Source: Phymatolithon calcareum (lineage: Eukaryota > Rhodophyta > Florideophyceae > Hapalidiales). Taken from it: DNA of 64,000 nt. The stretch spans positions 2,578,472 to 2,642,471 of the forward strand of contig OZ345372.1 in NCBI GenBank assembly GCA_977006965.1, written 5' to 3'. Of the stretch, positions 54,696 through 64,000 are shown one piece after another (position 1 is the first letter of the stretch; every line of letters begins with the position of its first letter). The position numbers and the translations under genes are program-made. Under the pieces are notes generated by a model, which saw only the letters and a list, made by a program, of their open reading frames with translations, was not told where the DNA came from and searched no databases.

Positions 54696-57600
54696 GTCGC
54701 TCAACTAACCGACTATTTTCATAAGGGCGAGACTAGCTTAGGAAAACGGCGATCGTGTGAGTAGAAGAGTGCAAAGCATTATTGGTAAACGATCAGTTGA
54801 TTTCTATCTGTTTTGTTGTGGAGCCTGGGTATTTAGCGGAATGACATATTCCTTGAGTGCAATGATCACACAAGGCCCTACCGACACAGGCATGGGCATG
54901 AAAGTTGGCTAGCAATAATGCGGAAAATTTGGCAGAATCATTTGCGTAGCGCCAAACTTCCATGAGCTGTATGCATTTCGTCTCACATATGGCCCAGATT
55001 CACCTCTTCCAGCTTCCTGAAGGCCTCTCAGTAGGCACGTAGATGGATTGGATTTATATCTGTGCGGTAGGGGTCCGTGAACATGTTTTACCTCGTAAAA
55101 AGCAACCCATCCACGTCGTCCCTTTAGTTTTCTCAACTGCAATATCAATGCCAGCATGATAGCTGTGGGACACTTTAGCCTGTATTGCACGCAGTACACA
55201 CGAGTCTGCTTGGCATAGACGATAATTCTAAAGAAAAAAGGGCATGGAGTTCTCTCAAAAAGTTCCTCTTGATTGGTAAGTCGTTCATGTACTGCACAAT
55301 GCTGATTTTTTACCTTATGAGGAAATTCGAAGTAATCCTCATAGACTTTGAAACGTTAGATTGGAACTTACTACTGGCATCGCATGAAGGGCTATATTGA
55401 AAACTGGGTTTCAGAGTAAGAACAATTTGGAACCTGGATGCTCACTGGAGTTAGCACAGTTTGGTCATGAGGGCTTCTCTAGAAATCAGGTTTTGATGTA
55501 TACAGTGCCTTGGTCGTTAATCTCACTGCTGTTTCTCGTCCTCCCATGTACACGTGTGCGCAAACCCGACCAGCATCATTGACTTTCACGTGGTAATTTC
55601 GCGCCACAGACGGTAAAGTCGACATTAGTCTTCCGACATGTAACAGAAAGCGCCGAGAGTGCAAAGTGCAATTCGAAAACATTAATCGCGGACCGATTGC
55701 ACTCGGGTAAAGTTTCTTCTCTTTCAGCTGTACGTACGTCCCTTGTGCAGCTCACCATTGACCGCCCATCGAGTCACACATTTCAGTTCATTCCACACAT
55801 TACAGAAAAGATTACTCCTATTTTGGCGCAAGTACTGCGCTCGCGCTGGCGACTACAAGAAGTCTTCATATACCTCGGATAGCCGCGCGGCAAGTTTTGC
55901 TGGATTCCTTCATCTTGATGGATAAACAGCGGGTTCTGATTCTTATTCCAGTCCATCAGCACTTGCACAATCGAGAGGAAGAACGTCGATATCTCATGGA
56001 GCGGATGGCAAACGTCAGCCAAGGATAAATTCAACGACGATCCGGCAGACGTGATATTCATTCCATCTGGACAACTAATTCACAAGATGCTCTTCAAATA
56101 TCGTCGGCCGTGATAAAGGGGACACAGACGTTTCGGCTTGCATGTACAGACAGTGCTTGAATTGAATGAAAAGCCACGTGGATATGGGGCAGCTCGACGG
56201 TGCCATACCCAGGCGCCGGTCTATCTTCTGGGACTGAATTCACGGATGCAAGAAGCTTCTCCGAAGGAACTGACTGGCTTCGCAGGGAGTGGCAAAGCAG
56301 AACGGCTCTTGCCACGAGAGATCGGGATGCCTTTCATCGGGTCGGATTAGTGCAAACCGGCACGAGGGGGGTGATCCGGTGCGTGAATACTAATACAGTG
56401 GTAACTGTGCTCGCAAGGCTTTGACTTGGATAGCGGCCGGCAACTGCGGCGTTGGTCATGTCTGTGGATGCCGAATTGGCAGATAGTGCGGCGTATACCT
56501 TGAGAAAGCGGTGTACGGGGCTTACGAATGGGGGCCCCTCCCGGGGTAGTTAATATGATCTCTTCAGTGACGAGCTTTGAGTTGGAACCTTGTATCTCGA
56601 TGCTGCTGATGAGAGTGCGCTCTTCTGCGATGACCGCTAAAACGAGGCCTGAAACGCCCATAGAAATGTGGCTCGAAATCTGTAGAGATGGACGATGTTT
56701 GATTTGCTTGGGGGATGAGGGAGCGAATGCTTTGAAAGTAGTTTCTGCGCTTGTCGCACTCCGGAGCAGGGTAACAGAAAATACAAATGATGGACCGTAA
56801 CATTTGAAACAACAGTGATTTCCAGCGATGAGCTTCGCACAGAAATGATAAAACTCCATGTACGCGGTAGAAGAGCTTCTAGTGTAAGCTGTCGTACATA
56901 GAAGGAAGAGAAAGTAAAAAAAGTGTGAGTAGAAAAAAAGAGTTAGAAAAAAGAAGTAGCGGCCTCTTTTTCGCTTCCTCTTCAAAAGCCGCGCAGGTCA
57001 ATAAGGGGCTCAAGGGCACTGGCTACACTTTCTGGCAAGAATGCAGTGGATTCTGCTATCTGTGCACACAATACAAAAACGAAAAATACACAAGATAGAG
57101 CCTGGGTCAGAGATTTACCGAAGCCTGTTACTGTCTAGCCTGCACTTGCACAGCTCTGCTGGAAGTTTGAGTCGCAATCTCATGGAGACTGTACTCTTTC
57201 ATTTACGTAGTCTCCACGGAAGGTAGCCGTTCGAGCTTGAAATTGTCCGAACCGTAGCTCTGAACGAGCACGGGGATAGGGAAAACCGGTCAAGACTCCT
57301 CGCTTGGTGAACGGTGATCTGGATGCGGCAAAGTTACAAAATAACCGTTTTTGCAATTTTTGCGGCACTCGTGGAAGATATTTGGAAAGGCGCAGGCGTC
57401 GGGCAAGTAAAGTATGAGCATTCGTCAGTATCAAAAATAATATGTTAAATGAGGTGCTCACTGGGGTGTTGGAAGGACGTCGCTCGCCATTTTCCAGCAG
57501 GGCAGAGACAGGTTGACTGCAACGTCCAGGTGAAGAGCTCTATTGAATGACCTGGACAGTACAGCTCACTTTCATCTAACCACCGACAGCCAGTTGCAAC

Positions 57601-58395
57601 GAAGCACAAGTTCGAAGCCTCCGAGATGTTTCAAATGGTTTTCAGAAATCGATATGTGTGAGAAATGAAAATCACACGCAATGGCCGATTTGTGCACCGT
57701 GAACATCGCTCAACGGAAAAACAGTTTTTTCATTGTCTCTTTCCACAAAATAGATCTTGCACCGAAAGTGGCGCTCACATTAGAAGGTCCCATTGTTCGT
57801 TAAAGAATTACAATTATTGTTCTATCATATACTTGTTTGATTCATTTGTATTGATTGAAACGCGTAAAGCAGTCACTGGGGGACTAAAAAAGCGGTTGAG
57901 AAGCAGCCGAAGTGGAAAAGGGCACACATTGTTGACAGGAAGAACGAACCTCAAACTTGAAGTCTGCTTCCAGACAGCGCTAACGCTGTCAATGTCAGTT
58001 TTTTTGACCGTTTTCTTTAACTTATCAAGGTGAGTTCATAATTGTTTGAAAACATTCTAACCGATTGACCTCAATATTGTCTTTGACGTTCGTCATTAGA
58101 AGAGCTGTACAAGCAGTTACATGAACATTCTGCTTTCAAAGCTTGACATAATCGTCTTCTAATATGACATACAGCAATACTAGCGTAAAGCAAGTAGCCG
58201 ACTACCAGGAATAGATCCAAAATCAGGGCCACTGAAAAGGCCTCTAAATACTGTGAAAAAAGTAAAATTAAATGATGCTCCGGATGACTATGATTGATGC
58301 CAGGAATGTTTCTGGCGGTTCACTTAATTACCTCTGCGTTTTATATGGAAGACTGGACCTTAACCGGCCCCCTCAGAAGAAAATGACATCCAACA
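54696..58395. other. Interval with splice-like sites and unrecognised ORFs
   Basis: A consensus donor (GATTGGTAAGTCG) at about 55277 and an acceptor (TTTCTTCTCTTTCAG) ending about 55728 could bound an intron, but the flanking frames are not convincing. Minus ORF 54909-55199 contains EVKHVHGPLPHRYKSNP, faintly like a zinc-finger loop of MULE-type proteins. Minus ORF 56347-56985 contains TICQFGIHRHDQRRSC, a Cys/His cluster. Plus ORF 57665-58033 is featureless. None is assigned. Confidence 0.3.
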
Positions 58396-59127
58396 TTGCC
58401 TGAAGACAACACATTAGCAATTTTCATCCTCTCAATGGCCCCATCGTCAAGATTCGCGCCATCCCCGTCTCTGCAGGCTCCTTCGACAGAAGACTTGAGT
58501 CAGCTTCCTGATTTTGGGGAGTGTTTTCCAGCTGTTGTTTTAAACAGTGATGACGTCCTTCCGCTAGACGGGCTGGAAACCGATCCATTTTTGGACACGC
58601 GAAGAACGGAAAAGAAATTCGAATCTTTCCTGCCCAAAACCACCACCACACGATCAGACTCCACCCTACCCAGCACCTCTGCCACTCAAATGCCTCATCG
58701 CTGATTGAATTGCTACCCACATTGCCTCCTCGCTGCAGTCTAAGAGGCAAACAACTGCATTTACACGAGCGGCACATACGGTGTTTCAGCAACCTGTAAT
58801 CAAAGGTCCTGCATTTCACGCCCCTATCGAAGAAGGCTGATCGGTATTCGGCCTCCCCCTCGAATCTCCGCTCCGCCTCCGACGCCTTCGTTTCCTGTCC
58901 GCAAGCGCACTCGCTGGGACGCTGTCGAAACTGACGCTGCCGACGAATTGCCAGCTGCACCAGATGCAGCTCCAGACAATGTATTAGCGGAGCTGATACC
59001 TCCTCAGACGCCATCGCCAAAATGGTCTCGTCCGATGCTCGCCAACGCTATATGTGTCGCGGTGCTGGTGCATGAGAACGCGGGATATGATGAACACATG
59101 GACGAAGGAGCAGGACGAAAAGAGTAA
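58396..59127 (+). pseudogene. Pro/Ala/Asp-rich broken gene
   Basis: Block 1, with ATG 58435 inside an open frame from 58396, reads MAPSSRFAPSPSLQAPSTED to TGA 58704. Block 2 (58745-58839) reads FQQPVIKGPAFHAPIEEG in another frame. Block 3 (58840 to TAA 59127) reads PPPRISAPPPTPSFPVRKR, then TDAADELPAAPDAAPDNVLA. The shared proline-rich character suggests one disordered protein interrupted by a stop and frameshifts or introns. It precedes the Helitron helicase relic on the same strand, but a link is not shown. Confidence 0.4.
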
Positions 59128-59324
59128 TTCAACAACTTTTTCATTTGCCTTTCATCCAGTGGCGTTATTTCCACACTTCTCAACCCATTCCGATAGTGCA
59201 CTTCAAACGGACTCAAGCACACGCTCAATGAATCGATGCAATTTCGTACAAGGATATGATCGGCTGAAGTCACTTCATTTTACTAATAGTAAACCGCGTG
59301 TCCGTATGTTCCTTTGTCGGTTTT

Positions 59325-59700
59325 GGGAGGAGGAGCCGTCAAAGTATCACCTCATTGGTTACATTTATTGGTCTACTTTTTTACAAAATTCTATTGGCTG
59401 AAGGCAATAGCAAGATAAGCTTCGACAGAGTGGATACGCGCTGAGGTGAGGGATCACTCGGAAAGATAAGCTTCAGGGTGGATTGTTTGTTTGTTTGTTC
59501 GTTTGTCGCTTTAAGGAGGAGGAGCCGTGAAAAAATCACCTCATTGGTTACATTTATTGGTCTACTTTTTTTGGAGAATTCTACTGGCTGAATGCAACAA
59601 GATAAGCTTCGACAGAGTGGATACGCACTGAGGTGAGGGATCACTCGGAAAGATAAGCTTTAGGGTGGATTTGCACTGAGGTGAGAGATCACTGGGGAAT
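59325..59700 (+). repeat. 189-bp tandem duplication
   Basis: GGAGGAGGAGCCGT starts two units at about 59326 and 59515. Both contain CACCTCATTGGTTACATTTA then TTGGTCTAC and AGATAAGCTTCGACAGAGTG. A third partial unit ends at about 59690, where the helicase reading frame begins. Confidence 0.8.
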
Positions 59701-61349
59701 TTGGGAGGAGCACAAGAGCATGTTCATCACCGACATCAGGGCAAGGTATCGAGGGAATGCGACGTCTCTACAAGACGAGCAAGTCGCTCTGTTTGAGATT
59801 CGAGATTCTTTGAACATGATGGGTCGCATTACTCTGTCATCGCTTGGTCTTCCAGAAGCACATCAAGATCTGCTGCCGCTATTAGAGGACACGGGTGAAG
59901 AGGAGCAACAAAACGAAGATATGCTCCGCGCAAGAGCTCTTGAAGCCGTGCCTTTATTCAACGACGGTCAGACGTGTGTGTTCGACAGCAAAATTGGATC
60001 TGTCCTCCCTGCTATGTCAGCAAGTGATGTTGATGCATTAGTCTCTGGTGCAGGCGCGCAAGTTGTTTCAGAGGCTCGTGTGTTCTTTTTGGATCCACCG
60101 GGCAGTACCGGCAAAACGTTTGTGATTCGTGCCATTCAAGCGTTGCTGCGAGCTCGGCAAAAGAGAATGATCGCGGTGGCAAGCTCTGCAGTCGCAGCAG
60201 TACTCTTAGACGACGGATGAACGGCACACTCTACCTTCAAGATACCAATACCGTGCACAGCATAGAGCATATGTGCCATCTCAGCATCCTCACAGCTTGC
60301 TCAGGAGTTAAAGGATGTCGACCCCATCATTTGGGATGAAGTTGTGATGTGTAGTCGGTATTGTACTGAAGCGGTAGCCCGATCGTTGCGAGACATCCGA
60401 AGGAGCAGAGTGCCATTCGGAAGAGTGTGTACGCTATTCTCTGGGGACTTTCGACAGACTCTACCGGTCGTACCGGGTTGGCCTAAAGCACAAATCGTTC
60501 AAGCGTGCCTGAGGACATCGAGTATGTACGCTCAGCTTATGGTACTGCGGTTGACGGAGAACATGAGGCTTTCGAATTGGGGAAGGACGTCTAGAGTGTA
60601 CCGAAGGCAATATTGTGAGTCTTCCAGACTGAGTACAGATTGTCTTCTCTGTTTCTGAGCTATGCAATAGGGTGTTTGAAGGACTAGAGTCGATGTACAC
60701 AGATGTGGACTGGCTCACCTCCAGAGCTATCTTTTCCACAAAGAACTCGAGGCTCAGAGAGATCAACGACATAATTGGTTCCAGAATTCCCGGGAGGTAC
60801 AAGACCTTCCTTAGCGCAGATACTGTCCACTAAGAAGACTTGAATGCGCTCAGCTGCCCTGTGGAGCATCTCAACAGTCTGACGGCAGGAGCGTCTCTTC
60901 CTGATCACATGTTAGAGCTGAAAAAGGGCTTCGACGTCATGGTCCTGAGAAACATGTTCCCTCAAAAAGGTCACGTGAATGGAGCGAGGTATGTGGTCGA
61001 GCAAATGACGAGCAACGCTCTCCACTTGCGGGTTGCAGTCGGATCCCATGCGGGCAACAGTCTAGCTCTACCGAGAGTACTATGTGGACCCGGAGATGAC
61101 AGCTTTCCAGTTCCTGGGTTCAAACAAACACAGTTTCCTGTGCGTGTATGCTTCGGCCTGACTATAGACAAGGAGAAAGGACAGTCATTCGGAGAAAAAC
61201 TTGGACTTGACCTGACGCATGAGTGCTTTGCGCATGGACAGCTCTACGTCGGACAGTCCAGGATCACAGACCCGAGAAATCTCACGGGGTGCGTCAGACG
61301 CAGAGAGAAGAGAACAAGAAACGTCGTGTATAGTGAAGCGCTTTCGTAG
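59681..61349 (+). pseudogene. Helitron-type PIF1 helicase, C-terminal domain, broken
   Basis: Motif order as in Helitron helicases: Walker A as FLDPPGSTGKTF (first Gly of the usual GPGGTGKT is Pro), Walker B WDEVV (about 60339), motif III LFSGDFRQTLPVV, motif IV RLTENMRL, and the C-terminal LKKGFDVMVLRNM and DKEKGQSFGEKLGLDL with LYVGQSR. The frame carries TGA 60218-60220 and TAG 60263-60265. A deletion with frameshift near 60575 resumes as RIGEGRLECTEGN. TGA 60630-60632 and TAA 60831-60833 follow. The Rep nuclease domain is absent upstream. The Helitron 3' hairpin and CTRR end were not identified. Confidence 0.85.
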
Positions 61350-61391
61350 TAGTTTTTGTATTGTTTTGTTTTTTTTGTATTGTTAGTTTGA

Positions 61392-61397
61392 AATAAA
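61392..61397 (+). terminator. Polyadenylation signal after the helicase
   Basis: AATAAA 42 bases after the helicase stop, preceded by a T-rich stretch. Confidence 0.35.
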
Positions 61398-62060
61398 TTT
61401 GTTTTCGTTGTACCTTTCCAAATATTGTAGTGTATAGTTGGGAAAAATCGCACTGATATACATAATAATTAAACAAGCTTAGAGTGCGAAGTACGACACA
61501 GAGCCACTTATACTTTCAAGATCGAATTGAAGTGAAGCGCATTCTCTATGCGGTGGATATGCACGTTATTGGCGGTCAGAATTCTCCCCGTTCTCAGTGG
61601 GATGTAGTTGTCGAGGTGAATAGCGACTGAGAGAGCTCTGAGCGAGCTGTTGATATTGAGCATTCCCTACACATCGAAAGATGTCGGAGAGCTGCACAAT
61701 ACTCGCTTGAAAAATCCGATGACGGACGGGATGGCACCAGACAAGTTGCTGCTTATGATATTGGGTGATTAGCTTCTCCTCGACGCAGTGCTTACATCTC
61801 CTCTAGATGAAATCGCCAGCGATGTGCGAGTCTGATTTAGTTCTGAACTAGCGAAGAAGATTGGCCTGACTTGCACGGGCAAAGAGCGATCGAAAGCTGG
61901 ACTCCTGTCGAACCCGAAATGGTTAAGCCGGGGGACGACGACGATTGCGAAGATAGATGGGCATATGGACTCAGATCCGCTACATTTTTACGGTGTTGGC
62001 TATTTATCTTGTAGGTGTCACCTCTGTTAGTTCAAGACAACTGCGCTCGTCCCTTAGGAA
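61398..62060. other. Spacer
   Basis: No ORF of note. Moderate GC. Nothing recognised. Confidence 0.3.
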
Positions 62061-62396
62061 ATGGGAATCGATTCGGATTGGCTTGGGAAAACACTAAGAC
62101 CGACATGGCGAGAGCTCGTTGGATTCGCTGAGAAGGACGCGTCGGAATCTTTAAATACATTTCAACACGTCGGTCGAGAGAATCTTGAGAATTTTAAGAA
62201 GTACGGACGGGATTTTAACGCACAGATGATCATAGTCCTGAATTCCCAGCTCAAGGGGACCAGTGCGGTACCTATGGATGTTGATGTTAAGAATTTGTGG
62301 CATGTGATCATGAGCGTGTTGGATGGGAATCTTCTAGTATTTACTGAAAGTGAAGAGGAGGAAACGGGAATAGGGAATCAGGGCAGGTCCGTCTAG
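62061..62396 (+). CDS. Hypothetical protein, 111 residues
   Basis: ATG-initiated ORF of normal composition (ESLNTFQHVGRENLENFKKY, VDVKNLWHVIMSVLDGNLLV) ending in an acidic stretch and GIGNQGRSV. The bases for GIGN (GGAATAGGGAAT) are the same heptamer that forms the array 180 bp downstream. Unrecognised. Confidence 0.4.
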   Translation: MGIDSDWLGKTLRPTWRELVGFAEKDASESLNTFQHVGRENLENFKKYGRDFNAQMIIVLNSQLKGTSAVPMDVDVKNLWHVIMSVLDGNLLVFTESEEEETGIGNQGRSV

Positions 62397-62427
62397 TGCG
62401 GGCCGGTAGCGAGGAATTGACAAAACA

Positions 62428-62601
62428 ATGAAGAGCAAGAGCCGTGGTTCAGAAAAAGGTGGGAAGCACACGACAGATGAAGATGTCGCTGAGACAGGAA
62501 AAGATGAAGACCGAGCAGCCCCTGGGCGCGTTCCTTCTTTGGAGAGAAAGTTGAATAGGCTCTTTGAGCTTATTAAACAGGGAATAGGGAATAGGGAATA
62601 G
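62428..62601 (+). CDS. 57-residue ORF running into the heptamer array
   Basis: ATG to TAG. The first 51 residues are hydrophilic (MKSKSRGSEKGGK, DEDVAETGKDEDRAAPGR) followed by an amphipathic helix (LERKLNRLFELIKQ). The last six residues, GIGNRE, and the stop are made by the array itself. A longer gene may have been cut by repeat expansion. It lies 31 bp after the preceding ORF. Confidence 0.35.
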   Translation: MKSKSRGSEKGGKHTTDEDVAETGKDEDRAAPGRVPSLERKLNRLFELIKQGIGNRE

Positions 62602-63968
62602 GGAATAGGGAATAGGGAATAGGGAATAGGGAATAGGGAATAGGGAATAGGGAATAGGGAATAGGGAATAGGGAATAGGGAATAGGGAATAGGGAATAGG
62701 GAATAGGGAATAGGGAATAGGGAATAGGGAATAGGGAATAGGGAATAGGGAATAGGGGATAGGGAATAGGGAATAGGGAATAGGGAATAGGGAATAGGGA
62801 ATAGGGAAGAATAGGGAATAGGGAATAGGGAATAGGGAATAGGGAATAGGGAATAGGGAATAGGGAATAGGGAATAGGGAATAGGGAATAGGGAATAGGG
62901 AATAGGGAATAATAGGGAATAGGGAATAGGGAATAGGGAATAGGGAATAAGGAATAGGGAATAGGGAATAGGGAATAGGGAATAAGGGAATAGGGAATAG
63001 GGAATAGGGAATAGGGAATAGGGAATAGGGAATAGGGAATAGGGAATAGGGAATAGGGAATAGGGAATAGGGAATAGGGAATAGGGAATAGGGAATAGGG
63101 AATAGGGAATAGGGAATATAGGGAATAGGGAATAGGGAATAGGGAATAGGGAATAGGGAATAGGGAATAGGGAATAGGGAATAGGGAATAGGGAATAGGG
63201 AATAGGGAATAGGGAATAGGGAATAGGGAATAGGGAATAGGGAATAGGGAATAGGGAATAGGGAATAGGGAATAGGGAATAGGGAATAGGGAATAGGGAA
63301 TAGGGAATAGGGAATAGGGAATTGGGAATAGGAATAGGGAATAGGGAATAGGGAATAGGGAATAGGGAATAGGGAATAGGGAATAGGGATTAGGGAATAG
63401 GGAATAGGGATATAGGGAATAGGGAATAGGGATAGGGAATAGGGAATAGGGAATAGGGAATAGGGATAGGGAATAGGGAATAGGGAATAGGGAATAGGGT
63501 TAGGGAAGAGGGTATAGGGAATAGGGAATAGGGATGGGAAAGGGAATTAGGGAATTGGGAATAGGGTTGTGGGTATTGGGATTAGGGATAGTGGAAGGGA
63601 ATTGGGAATTAGGGAATTGGGATTGGGTATAGGGAATTGGGATTGGATTGGTTTAGGGTATAGGGTATAGGGATTGGGAATGTAGGGAGTGGAGGATAGG
63701 GAATAGGGAATAGGGAATAGGGAATAGGGAATAGGGAATAGGGAATAGGGAATAGGGAATAGGGAATAGGGAATAGGGAATAGGGAATAGGGAATAGGGG
63801 AATAGGGAATAGGGAATAGGGATAGGGAATAGGAATAGGGAATAGGGAATGAGGGATAGGGATAGGGAATAGGAATATAGGAAGGAATAGGGAATAGGGA
63901 ATAGGGAATAGGGAATAGGGAATAGATAGGGAATAGGGAATAGGGAATAGGGAATAGATGAGGGAAGG
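62580..63968 (+). repeat. (AATAGGG)n heptamer array, telomere-like
   Basis: About 1.39 kb of TAGGGAA/AATAGGG units. Mostly perfect to about 63300, with single-unit variants (AATAAGGG, AATAATAGGG). It is strongly degenerate at 63500-63690, regular again at 63695-63835, then degenerate to the G-run near 63970. The G-rich strand reads 5' to 3' toward the window end, the orientation of a right-hand telomere. The final 30 bases are no longer regular. Confidence 0.9.
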
Positions 63969-64000
63969 GAATAATAGGGGGGGGGGTGGGGATGAGGTGT

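Noticed and set aside
56347-56985. 212-residue minus-strand membrane protein
   Set aside because: Its hydrophobic start comes from a low-complexity A/G-rich stretch read in reverse. The rest competes with a plus-strand ORF and shows no domain.
61350-61500. Helitron 3' end (hairpin plus CTRR)
   Set aside because: No convincing GC-rich hairpin followed by CTRR within 150 bases of the helicase stop.

Overview
This window is eukaryotic nuclear DNA. It shows spliceosomal splice-site and branch-point motifs, TATA boxes, AATAAA polyadenylation signals, and five classes of eukaryotic transposable element: Ty1/copia LTR retrotransposons, Crypton-like tyrosine recombinases, pogo/CENP-B-like, PIF/Harbinger and Helitron. 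I see no intact conserved housekeeping gene, no rRNA and no convincing tRNA gene. The style (mid GC, mostly decayed transposons, few introns, many small unknown ORFs) would suit a transposon-rich alga, perhaps a red alga, or another protist. I cannot fix the lineage from sequence alone.

Layout. 1-4180: gene-poor, with promoter-like and splice-like signals and one 173-residue ORF. 4185-21030: a 2-2.7 kb segment present twice (4185-6895 and 16915-18935). Each copy carries a relic of the same cysteine-containing protein, best preserved as a 380-residue ORF at 6334-7476. Between the copies lie two GC-rich paralogues of an unknown family (8979-9635 and 12528-13733), a 57-residue minus-strand ORF that closely matches the N-terminal tail of histone H3 (9598-9771), tandem repeats, and foldback hairpins. 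19655-21030: a minus-strand, probably intron-containing, damaged gene. 21080-25700: a decayed Crypton-like recombinase and short repeats.

25800-37767: three copia elements. Element 1 (26435-31788, minus) has two 444-bp LTRs and a 5-bp target duplication. It sits inside element 2 (plus), which is cut again by element 3 (plus, from 33497). Both readable primer sites match the anticodon arm of initiator tRNA-Met, the half-tRNA priming known for Drosophila copia. Element 3 stops inside its reverse transcriptase, where a 4.2 kb satellite (37768-42015) begins. 42016-61500: mixed transposon graveyard: a hydrophilic broken gene, a second Crypton-like recombinase, inverted-repeat elements, pogo and Harbinger transposase relics, a three-armed inverted repeat, a coiled-coil ORF, and a broken Helitron helicase. 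62580-63968: a 1.4 kb (AATAGGG)n array whose G-rich strand points to the right edge, as a right-hand telomere would.

Overall the window reads as a transposon-rich, possibly subtelomeric region. Most coding material is broken. The items most worth following are the histone H3-tail-like ORF, the GC-rich paralogous family beside it, the heptamer array and the stop-free satellite.
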